Under the pieces are notes generated by a model. It was not told where the DNA came from. It did not search any database and was given only the letters and a program-made list of their open reading frames with translations. Made by a program: the position numbers and the translations under genes. From an uncultured Chloroflexota bacterium (GTDB lineage: Bacteria; Chloroflexota; Anaerolineae; Aggregatilineales; Phototrophicaceae), in NCBI GenBank assembly GCA_937870805.1, contig CALMZT010000410.1:1-9648 (forward strand): a DNA stretch of 9,648 nucleotides, read 5' to 3'. Shown here piece after piece: positions 1 through 5,042 of this stretch. Each line of letters begins with the position of its first letter. Positions within the stretch are counted from its first letter, which is position 1.

Positions 1-846
1 ATGAGTGAAAAAACGTGGCGCATACTGGTGGTGGACGACGAGCCGGACGTGCTGGCGATCTCGCGGCTGACGATGAAGAACTTTGAGGTGTACGGCGTGC
101 CTGTGGAGATCATCACGGCGGGCAGCAAGATGCAGGCGATTGACCTGCTGCACAACATCCTCAGCCTGAGGGACAGCGGGCTGCCAGTGGTCGCCGTCGC
201 CATCATCGACGTGGTGATGGAAAGCGATACGGCGGGGCTGGAACTGTGCTGGTACATCCGCGAGATGATGAACAACCGCCTGACGCAAATCTACGTGCGT
301 ACCGGGCAGCCGGGCATCGCGCCTGAACGCAGCGTCGTGGATCGTTACGACATCAACGGCTACTTCTCGAAAATCGACGCGACGGAAGACAAGCTGTACT
401 CGACGGTCAAAAGCGGCGTGCGCCAATTCTACTTCATGCAGGCGGCGATGAGCCTGTCGGCGGCGCTCGATCAACTCATCATGGTGTCGGACTCACGCGC
501 GAAGATGCGGCAAATCCCGATTCAAATCGAGGTCGATTACGACGACCCTGATATGAAAGTGGCACAGTGGATGGATGGTGAACTGCTGCGCACGGTGGGC
601 TACAGCGTCGAAGAAGCTGAAGAGCAGCGTGAACTGATGGAGCACATCCCCGGTATCGTGCTCAATGAGAACGGCGATAAGTACGTGATCGAAGGGAACA
701 GGCTGTACATCAAAGTGGTGGCGACGGAGGACAATGCCGAGGTGTGGCGCGTGTCTACGCCGTCGATGCTGCCGCCGGACTTCCATATCGTGCTGACGTA
801 CCGCTTCCTGAAGTCATCGGCGGCGCTGTGGAAGAAGGCGAAGTAG
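1..846 (+). CDS. Response regulator with DUF3369-type receiver domain and unassigned C-terminal half
   Basis: A 281-residue cytoplasmic signalling protein. Residues 7-145 form a CheY-like receiver: acidic pair D12/D13, phosphoacceptor D70 in AIIDVVMESD, conserved T101 in YVRTGQPG and K124 in YFSKID. The blocks VMESDTAGLEL, RTGQPGIAPE and YDINGYFSK are typical of receivers found in DUF3369/HD-GYP response regulators. This points to phosphorylation by a partner histidine kinase, which is not in the window. The usual output is absent: residues 150-281 show no HD-GYP, GGDEF or helix-turn-helix motif. They contain a helical linker followed by an acidic region (about 185-281) that I cannot assign. 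The ATG is the first base of the window, so upstream sequence and ribosome site cannot be checked; the start fits because the first receiver strand begins at residue 7. Its GC-rich codon use contrasts with the cassette downstream. Confidence 0.85.
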   Translation: MSEKTWRILVVDDEPDVLAISRLTMKNFEVYGVPVEIITAGSKMQAIDLLHNILSLRDSGLPVVAVAIIDVVMESDTAGLELCWYIREMMNNRLTQIYVRTGQPGIAPERSVVDRYDINGYFSKIDATEDKLYSTVKSGVRQFYFMQAAMSLSAALDQLIMVSDSRAKMRQIPIQIEVDYDDPDMKVAQWMDGELLRTVGYSVEEAEEQRELMEHIPGIVLNENGDKYVIEGNRLYIKVVATEDNAEVWRVSTPSMLPPDFHIVLTYRFLKSSAALWKKAK

Positions 847-1258
847 GAGAGAGTCAACAGTTGTCAGTTCACAGTTGACAGTATTAAGAGAGATACGACT
901 CAAATTTTAGCCTGCAAAAACACATTTATCAGAGTATTGTTTGTGTGCAGCGGGAAAGTAAGAGTTGGAAAGTGAGGTTGATTTGCTGAAGGCGATGTTA
1001 GGAACAAACCGACTTCCAACTTGAACGTAAGATGTAAGCCAAACAAACAGTGAGGTATCAGAGAATTTACTGAGTTGTTAGTGTGGATGTGTTTTCGAGA
1101 AAAGCGATGAGGTTGAGGGAGGTTCATGGTGACGCGCCTCTAGTGCTCACTATTGGAGCTAATATTATAGCATGAAAGTGCGGGTTTTGGAATATTTGTT
1201 CTAAAACTCTAACCGCCACGACACTTATATACGCGACTATCGTAGATAAGGGAATAAT
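847..1258. other. Gene-free gap upstream of the DUF6941-like gene
   Basis: No credible gene is seen in these 412 bases. The only sizeable reading frame (minus strand, 900-1127) resembles no family I know and has low-complexity, His/Asn/Pro-rich content. The gap begins with a heptamer tandem repeat and is visibly AT-richer than the response regulator before it. A purine-rich AAGGGA at 1248-1253, five bases before the ATG at 1259, is a good ribosome site for the next gene. Several AT-rich hexamers lie at 1160-1230, but I could not pair a -35 and -10 convincingly. No strong terminator for the response regulator was found; the only hairpin is the weak six-pair stem inside the heptamer repeat. Confidence 0.6.
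858..882. repeat. Heptanucleotide tandem repeat (CAGTTNN)
   Basis: Three consecutive heptamers, CAGTTGT, CAGTTCA and CAGTTGA, are followed by a partial fourth (CAGT). The array starts 12 bases after the stop codon of the response regulator. GTCAAC at 853-858 and GTTGAC at 874-879 could also pair as a six-base stem. The pattern resembles the short tandemly repeated repetitive (STRR) heptamers known from filamentous cyanobacteria; membership of such a family is inferred. Confidence 0.7.
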
Positions 1259-1756
1259 ATGCGTCTATCCATGCTTTTACTCGCCGATTATGCAGCGGCA
1301 GATGCTTCAGGAAAGTTGAACATTCTTGGAGCGTTTACAATCATTAATGCACGACAATTCCCTGTACTTCATCCCTTGATGTATTTGGTTATGAAATTTC
1401 AACCCGAATTGGGTGAGTATGGGGATGCTCGACAACTCCAAGTTGAATTTTTGGATGAAGATGGAACCAAGCTGCACGAGATTACAGGCGAGTTTCACGT
1501 TCCGCAATTGATGAGTGGGCAGCGCCCCGAGCTTATGGAGAAATCAATTAGACTGCGAACAATGGGCTTAAGCCCATTGTTGAGGTAAATCATTCGTGTT
1601 CGTTTTGATTTTCCCATTAACTTTATTATTGCGCTCAGAGATTTTGAGTTCCCGCACCCAGGAAGATATGAATTTCGGGTGTTTATTGACAAAGAGCAAA
1701 AAGATGATCTCGCTCTTGAAGTTATTCACATCGAGCAGCCACAACTAGGAGCATAA
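1259..1756 (+). pseudogene. DUF6941-family protein, interrupted by an in-frame stop at a palindrome insertion
   Basis: The frame opens at ATG 1259 behind AAGGGA (five-base spacing). Its N-terminus, MRLSMLLLADYAAADASGKL followed by NILGAF, is typical of DUF6941, a small family of unknown function. It runs about 100 residues and then meets the 24-bp palindrome at 1558-1581, which is read as an unrelated tail ending in TAA at 1586-1588. Directly after that stop, in the same frame, 55 codons (1589-1753) restore the expected family C-terminus: RFDFPINFIIALRDFEF, PHPGRYEFRV and FIDKEQ, then a TAA at 1754-1756. The two halves together have the normal family length of about 150-165 residues. The insertion therefore kept the frame but brought in a stop. 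The truncated 109-residue product is probably not functional, because the conserved C-terminal strands are lost. The gene is followed 4 bases later by the hicA-like start, suggesting one operon. Confidence 0.75.
1558..1581. repeat. Perfect 24-bp palindrome, copy 1, inside the DUF6941-like gene
   Basis: The half-site AACAATGGGCTT is followed immediately by its exact reverse complement, giving a 24-base perfect inverted repeat with no loop. It lies inside the coding frame of the DUF6941-like gene and the in-frame TAA follows four bases after it. An identical copy sits at 1821-1844, and a variant with paired changes at 4045-4068. Flanking target duplications are not clear; a weak GAG-AAATCA resemblance exists on the two sides. 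Confidence 0.9.
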
Positions 1757-1760
1757 GTAT

Positions 1761-2122
1761 ATGCCTTCTAAGGCGGCTATAAAGTTATTATGGAAGAAAC
1801 GATTAAGTCGCTACGCATTCAACAATGGGCTTAAGCCCATTGTTTGCATAGATCGTTAGTAGTTGTTTTGATTTATCCATTAGAACGAAAGAGACGAACA
1901 AGAACAGGATGGAAACGGTCTGCTTTAGAGCGTCTGTACAAGGGATTTGGGTTTACAATAAAAGCGGGTGGAGCGCATGACAAAGTGAGTCACCCCGACT
2001 TTCCACAACTTATCACGAGTTTACCTCGCCACACAAGAGTTCATCAGTACCTTGTTGACCAAGCCATAGCATTGATTGAGAAGTTAGAGCAACTTGAACA
2101 AGAGGAAAAAGACGATGAGTAA
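1761..2122 (+). pseudogene. hicA: HicA-like toxin (mRNA interferase family), N-terminus disrupted by palindrome
   Basis: The likely native start is ATG 1761, behind AGGAG at 1747-1751 (nine-base spacing). It reads MPSKAAIKLLWKKRLSRYAF and then enters the palindrome at 1821-1844, stopping at TAG 1857-1859. The HicA core continues in another frame from about 1844 to the stop at 2120-2122. It has helix LERLYKGFGF, then GGAHDKVSHPDFP (the G-S/A-H motif holding the catalytic histidine of HicA proteins), ITSLPRH and a C-terminal helix VDQAIALIEKLEQ. HicA toxins are small double-stranded-RNA-binding-fold ribonucleases that cleave mRNA and are blocked by HicB. The core is intact from a TTG at 1844, at the very edge of the palindrome, so a shortened 92-residue product is possible, but no ribosome site precedes it. 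The last 8 bases overlap hicB. Family assignment rests on this motif and the neighbour. Confidence 0.6.
1821..1844. repeat. Perfect 24-bp palindrome, copy 2, inside the hicA-like gene
   Basis: Identical over all 24 bases to the palindrome at 1558-1581 (half-site AACAATGGGCTT plus its reverse complement) and 263 bases downstream of it. It separates the N-terminal 20 codons of the hicA-like gene from the HicA core and shifts the frame. GCAT occurs on each side (1815-1818 and 1846-1849), which might be a remnant target duplication but is too short to rely on. Confidence 0.9.
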
Positions 2123-2345
2123 CAATATACGCGAAAAGGCGAAAAGATTGGCGGCGCAACGTTACACCACCAGAATTATTGTTGACGATAGTGAGCCAGA
2201 GCAAACGCTTTACGTCGCGCTACACCCTGAGTTAGAAGGTTGTGTTGCTCAAGGGAAAACCATTGAAGACGCCAGAGCAAACCTAAATGAATTTAGAGTC
2301 GATTACCTTGAGCATCTCTTAGAGCATCATTTGCCTATACCATAA
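2115..2345 (+). CDS. hicB: HicB-family antitoxin
   Basis: A 76-residue protein. The core YVALHPELEGCVAQGKTIED followed by ARANLNEF is the classic HicB partial RNase-H-like fold: an aromatic-rich strand, an E-L-x-G-C-V/hand-over turn, and a helix beginning with the A-x-x-N-L block. HicB neutralises the HicA ribonuclease by direct binding and may autoregulate. This one ends at LEHLLEHHLPIP and lacks a separate helix-turn-helix or ribbon-helix-helix domain, so it is a short, antitoxin-only form. ATG 2115 was chosen over the in-frame TTG at 2094 because AGAGGA (2101-2106) lies eight bases upstream and the gene then overlaps the hicA-like frame by 8 bases, the usual HicAB arrangement. Unlike the two genes before it, it is undamaged. 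Confidence 0.8.
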   Translation: MSNNIREKAKRLAAQRYTTRIIVDDSEPEQTLYVALHPELEGCVAQGKTIEDARANLNEFRVDYLEHLLEHHLPIP

Positions 2346-2453
2346 TTACCCGCTGAAAATCTGATCACATCATTGTAATTAAAACATTTGATGTATTTTG
2401 CGCCCCTACCGGCACTTTGAGACGGCATTTTGCGCTCCACTGACGCTCCACCC

Positions 2454-2637
2454 TTTATAAGGGTAGGTTCTTAATGGTTCTGCCATAGCTCAACAAAGCC
2501 TCAATAATTGCCAACAGCGGTGAACCGTAATGGTCTTCTCAGCCCCTTCAGTGGGCTTACCAATTTCCTGATAGCCTAGGGTTTTGAACCCTAGGCGGCG
2601 CAACCGGACTCATTCGTTACATACCTACCCTTGTAAA
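2454..2637. repeat. Inverted repeat pair bounding about 184 bp
   Basis: TTTATAAGGGTAGGT at 2454-2468 matches the reverse complement of ACCTACCCTTGTAAA at 2623-2637 with one mismatch in 15. The enclosed sequence has no coding frame and contains the 2574-2596 hairpin. GCTCCACC words lie just outside both ends in the same orientation (near 2445 and 2640). The arrangement could be the remains of a small non-autonomous element, but no target duplication is evident. Confidence 0.4.
2574..2596. repeat. 10-bp-arm hairpin with GGGTT/AACCC core
   Basis: GCCTAGGGTT (2574-2583), loop TTG, then AACCCTAGGC (2587-2596) form a perfect ten-pair stem. The GGGTTT/AAACCC-like core is reminiscent of the palindrome at 4043-4070, but the arms differ. 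No T-run follows on either strand, so it is not a standard intrinsic terminator. Confidence 0.75.
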
Positions 2638-2671
2638 CGCTCCACCTTTTCGCCTGAAAAGTCTCAACTGG

Positions 2672-2706
2672 CACAAACGAAAACGCCCCCAAATCGGAAG
2701 CGTTTG
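2672..2706 (-). terminator. Intrinsic terminator of the MFS gene
   Basis: Read on the minus strand, AACGCTTCC (2704-2696), loop GATTT, then GGGGGCGTT (2690-2682) make a nine-pair stem when two U-G pairs are allowed. A T-rich tail, TTCGTTTG, follows. It begins about 25 bases after the MFS stop codon. The plus-strand version is weaker because the two wobble pairs become C-A mismatches. Confidence 0.75.
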
Positions 2707-2728
2707 TTGTCATGTTTCCTAACGATTT

Positions 2729-3970
2729 TTACGCGGACTGCGCCTTAAACTGTGGACGGTTGAACCAGAAAATCGCGGCGATCAGCGTCAGCGTCACCAC
2801 CAGCCCGGTGAGGCTCACCGCCGTGTAGCCGCCCGCCGCGAACAGGGGTCCTGCCGCCAGGCTGCCAATCCCCGCCGCGAAAAACGACAGCGCGTCGTTC
2901 AGCCCCTGCGCTCGCGTTCGTTCCTGACCTTCTAAAGAATCCGCCAACAGCGACGAACCGGAGACGTAAGCGAAATTCCAGCCCAAACCCAGCAGAAACA
3001 ACGCCAGCCCCAGCACAAACTCGTTAGTTGAAAGCGGCGCAAGCAGCGCTGACGCGACCAGTACCAGCGCCCCGACCAGCATCATCGGCAGCCGCCCATA
3101 ACGGTCTATCAGATAACCTGTCAGCGGCGACAGCCCGAACATGCCCAGGGTATGCAGCGACAGCACGAGTGAAATGTTGTCCCTGCTGTGTTGTTGATGA
3201 TCCATGTACAGCGGGGTCATGACCATGAGTACCACCATCACGGTCTGGCTGACCAGCGCCGCCATGATCGCCAACTGCACTTTGGGAAGCGTGAGCAGCG
3301 TCGCCAAAGAACGCGCAGGCTGCTGCTGTTCATCAGGTTGTCTTTTGTCTTCAGACTGAGCAATGGCACGCGCGATGACCATTGGCTCAGGACGCAGCAG
3401 GAAAAAGGCGATCAGCGCCGCGATAGTGCTGAGTACCAACATGGCTACCCAGGGACCAATATCGGCAGATTGCCCCAATGCTTCCATCAAACGCCCGCTG
3501 GGACCGACGAGAATCGGTCCGAGAACTGCGCCAATCGTTCCGGCAAATACGATCCTGCCAATCATGCGCCCGCGTTCGGCTTCGGGGAAGATTTCGCCCG
3601 CCGCAAAACGGCTCTGATCGGTGCTGGCGCGTCCAATACCGAGAAGGGCGGCGCTTATCAACAGCAAGGGGAATGAACTATTTATGATGGCGATGACGCC
3701 CACCAACCCACCCAACGCCCCCGCGATGTAACCCATTGTCAGACCGAGCCGCCGCCCGAAACGCCCCATGATGATGGCAATGGGCAGGGCAGAAAATGCC
3801 TGCGCGAAGGTTAAGGTGGATGTCGGCAGCCCTGCGACACTTTCCGTACCCGCGAGGCGCGCGGCGACAATCACTACCAGCGTGAAGACCGCAATCTGGC
3901 TGGCGCTGAATAGACTTTGCAGGATAAACAGGGTATAGAGCAAACGGAGACTGGTTGACTTCCTGTACAT
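2729..3970 (-). CDS. Major facilitator superfamily (MFS) transporter, drug-efflux-like
   Basis: A 413-residue inner-membrane protein with about 12 predicted membrane segments, the usual MFS length. The loop 2-3 signature appears as GRFGRRLGLTMG (residues 69-80) and its counterpart after segment 8 as GYLIDRYGRLP (285-295). A hydrophilic central loop spans roughly residues 193-225 (SEDKRQPDEQQQPAR). Segment 10 contains LGLGWNFAYVSGSSLLAD, a block seen in a subgroup of MFS exporters with GWNF. It probably exports small molecules in exchange for protons; the substrate cannot be told. ATG 3970 was preferred over the adjacent TTG at 3973, because AGAAGG lies seven bases upstream of the ATG. The gene has its own terminator at 2672-2706, and an 82-bp MITE-like element lies 40 bases upstream of its start, inside the leader or promoter region. 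Confidence 0.88.
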   Translation of the reverse strand: MYRKSTSLRLLYTLFILQSLFSASQIAVFTLVVIVAARLAGTESVAGLPTSTLTFAQAFSALPIAIIMGRFGRRLGLTMGYIAGALGGLVGVIAIINSSFPLLLISAALLGIGRASTDQSRFAAGEIFPEAERGRMIGRIVFAGTIGAVLGPILVGPSGRLMEALGQSADIGPWVAMLVLSTIAALIAFFLLRPEPMVIARAIAQSEDKRQPDEQQQPARSLATLLTLPKVQLAIMAALVSQTVMVVLMVMTPLYMDHQQHSRDNISLVLSLHTLGMFGLSPLTGYLIDRYGRLPMMLVGALVLVASALLAPLSTNEFVLGLALFLLGLGWNFAYVSGSSLLADSLEGQERTRAQGLNDALSFFAAGIGSLAAGPLFAAGGYTAVSLTGLVVTLTLIAAIFWFNRPQFKAQSA

Positions 3971-4010
3971 CAAAATGCCTTCTCTCCCCGCTTAAAATAT
4001 CTCTCAAAAC

Positions 4011-4092
4011 AGGACTTACGCAGTTGAACCGCGATTTGTGCTTGAACAAGGGGTTTAAACCCCTTGTTCATGAACCCAACTGCGTAAGTCCT
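4011..4092. mobile_element. 82-bp MITE-like element with 16-bp terminal inverted repeats
   Basis: AGGACTTACGCAGTTG at 4011-4026 is the exact reverse complement of CAACTGCGTAAGTCCT at 4077-4092. The 50 bases between them contain a 28-bp perfect palindrome but no coding capacity. Compact size, perfect ends and intergenic position fit a miniature inverted-repeat transposable element moved in trans by a transposase encoded elsewhere. Flanks are A-rich on both sides (AAAAC before, AAAAA after), so a target duplication cannot be defined. It lies between the MFS start and the doxX terminator, so an RNA copy on the minus strand would form a long hairpin in the MFS leader. Confidence 0.75.
4043..4070. 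repeat. 28-bp perfect palindrome within the MITE-like element
   Basis: TGAACAAGGGGTTT followed directly by its reverse complement. Its inner 24 bases (4045-4068, half-site AACAAGGGGTTT) differ from the palindromes at 1558 and 1821 (half-site AACAATGGGCTT) at two positions per half. Both changes are matched in the other half, so the symmetry is preserved. Confidence 0.85.
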
Positions 4093-4167
4093 AAAAATTT
4101 AAAAATAGCGCGTGTTTTGCTAATGATATGCCATATTTGTTGTGTATGGTACGTCCATTGAGGGCTG

Positions 4168-4201
4168 CACAAACAAAAGCGCCCCCCGATTTGGCGGCGC
4201 T
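4168..4201 (-). terminator. Intrinsic terminator of the doxX gene
   Basis: On the minus strand AGCGCC (4201-4196) pairs with GGCGCT (4183-4178). Two further C-G pairs lie beyond one mismatch, and the loop is AAATC. A T-rich tail, TTTTGTTTG, follows. It lies 26 bases after the doxX stop. Its loop and tail resemble those of the MFS terminator at 2672-2706. Confidence 0.8.
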
Positions 4202-4227
4202 CGTTTGGTTGTTAACGTTGTAGGGTG

Positions 4228-4833
4228 CTAGTCGCCAGCCGCAGACTGCGAGGTTGTCTGGTGAGGCGGTGCTTCGCCACGCCGTCCCCAGGGGGTGCCC
4301 AGCCAGCGCAGCAGGAAGAAGTCGGCACCGATGTAGCCGGCGTTTTTCCAGGCAAGGACGAGCACGATGGCGACGATGACCAGCAAACCGTTGGTGCTTG
4401 CCGAGCCTGCCATGATGAAGTTCCAGTTCATGAAGGCTGCTAAGAATGCCGCGATACCGACGAAAGCACCGAGTATCAATGCGACACCAATCAGCACTTC
4501 ACCGACGGCGATCAGTTTAGCGAACCAGACATACGAGCCGGAGTCCAGCAAGCCTTGAATAAAGTTGCGATACCAGTCGTAGGTGATGGGTGCGCGACCT
4601 TCTTCGGGGATCACGACAATTCGTTGCCAGAAACTCTGAAGCGCTACACCGGTGTCCATCCATGCCGGATCGCTGACTTTGCGAAAGCCAGCCTCCAACC
4701 ACGCGAGACCGAGCAGGACACGGACGACTAACCACACGACAGAGAAGCGAGTGTCACTAAAAAGGAATGTAGCGAGGGGCGGGTCGGTGACGACGGTTTT
4801 GCGCGAAATGATGGATTGTAGAAAGGTGCTCAT
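4228..4833 (-). CDS. DoxX-family membrane protein
   Basis: A 201-residue protein with four hydrophobic segments at about residues 31-50, 101-122, 124-142 and 148-163, the normal DoxX topology. Family-like features are VVRVLLGLAWLEAGFRKV at the first helix, the GEVLIGVALILGAF block, and the segment 3-4 stretch NWNFIMAGSASTNGLL. After the last helix comes AGYIGADFFLLRWLGTPW and a polar tail. DoxX relatives include a subunit of archaeal thiosulfate:quinone oxidoreductase and membrane partners in redox-stress complexes; the specific role here is unknown. ATG 4833 has a strong ribosome site (GGAGGA, seven-base spacing). The promoter is at 4909-4937 with a CRP/FNR-like palindrome across the -10 box, and a terminator lies at 4168-4201, so it looks like a single-gene transcript divergent from hisN. 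Confidence 0.85.
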   Translation of the reverse strand: MSTFLQSIISRKTVVTDPPLATFLFSDTRFSVVWLVVRVLLGLAWLEAGFRKVSDPAWMDTGVALQSFWQRIVVIPEEGRAPITYDWYRNFIQGLLDSGSYVWFAKLIAVGEVLIGVALILGAFVGIAAFLAAFMNWNFIMAGSASTNGLLVIVAIVLVLAWKNAGYIGADFFLLRWLGTPWGRRGEAPPHQTTSQSAAGD

Positions 4834-4902
4834 AGAAGTTCCTCCGAACTTATGCTTAACAAACTAAGACCTCTCTGAAATGTGTTTTATATTTTTATTA
4901 TA

Positions 4903-4920
4903 TTGTGAATTATATCACAA
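4903..4920. promoter_or_regulatory. CRP/FNR-like operator palindrome
   Basis: TTGTGA, six bases ATTATA, then TCACAA: a perfect match to TGTGA-N6-TCACA, the recognition pattern of CRP/FNR-family regulators. The six-base spacer, read on the minus strand, is TATAAT and forms the -10 box of the doxX promoter. A bound protein would compete with RNA polymerase there. The same site is about 92-109 bases upstream of the predicted hisN transcription start, so it could act differently on that side. The regulator is not in the window. Confidence 0.65.
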
Positions 4921-4937
4921 ATAAAGCGCCATATCAA
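4909..4937 (-). promoter_or_regulatory. Sigma-70-type promoter of doxX
   Basis: On the minus strand, TTGATA (4937-4932, five of six consensus bases), a 17-base spacer, and TATAAT (4914-4909, six of six). Transcription would start near 4902, leaving a leader of about 70 bases before ATG 4833. Confidence 0.75.
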
Positions 4938-4976
4938 GACGATCAGATGTTCTTTGTGCAATTTGTCACAATCTGC

Positions 4977-5005
4977 TTGCTGTTTACCGTGCAGATCGCT
5001 ACAAT
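4977..5005 (+). promoter_or_regulatory. Probable promoter of hisN
   Basis: TTGCTG (4977-4982, three of six), a 17-base spacer, then TACAAT (5000-5005, five of six). A start near 5012 gives a leader of about 30 bases to ATG 5043. The -35 is weak, which would fit a promoter helped by an activator. Confidence 0.5.
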
Positions 5006-5042
5006 CCTCTCTTTTAGAGCCTATCTTCATACGGTGACACTG

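Larger units (their letters stand above)
2346..2728. other. Gene-free stretch with hairpins and a distant inverted repeat
   Basis: No gene is seen in these 383 bases. They hold a small hairpin at 2450-2464 (ACCCTT, loop TAT, AAGGGT), the larger hairpin at 2574-2596, repeated GCTCCAC words (near 2434, 2445 and 2640), and an inverted repeat pairing 2454-2468 with 2623-2637 (14 of 15 bases). The 3' end carries the terminator of the MFS gene. The stretch lies between convergent genes (hicB plus strand, MFS minus strand) and could be a decayed non-autonomous element. Confidence 0.5.

Noticed and set aside
858..882. CRISPR array or intrinsic terminator at the heptamer repeat
   Set aside because: There are no spacers between units, the stem is only six pairs and no T-run follows.
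900..1127. Minus-strand reading frame of 75 codons in the gap after the response regulator
   Set aside because: Its His/Asn/Pro-rich product matches no family I know, no ribosome site precedes it, and it lies in AT-rich intergenic DNA.
1586..1588. Programmed stop-codon readthrough of the DUF6941-like gene
   Set aside because: TAA is rarely read through, there is no known recoding signal downstream, and the identical palindrome in the neighbouring gene makes insertion the simpler explanation.
1558..1844. Operator sites controlling the toxin-antitoxin genes
   Set aside because: Both palindromes lie inside broken coding frames, not in a promoter, and a relative sits in a MITE-like element far away, so repeat insertion fits better than autoregulation.
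2574..2596. Terminator for hicB
   Set aside because: It is 229 bases past the hicB stop and neither strand shows a T-run after the stem.
3188..3676. Plus-strand frame of 162 codons antisense to the MFS gene
   Set aside because: It is an antisense shadow of a convincing MFS gene; the product is Arg/Gln/His-rich with no recognisable domain, typical of an antisense frame in GC-rich DNA.
4905..5042. Upstream GTG start adding 46 residues, with a hydrophobic stretch, to HisN
   Set aside because: The extension would begin inside the operator palindrome and ahead of the predicted promoter, has no ribosome site, and a membrane segment is not expected in this soluble enzyme family.
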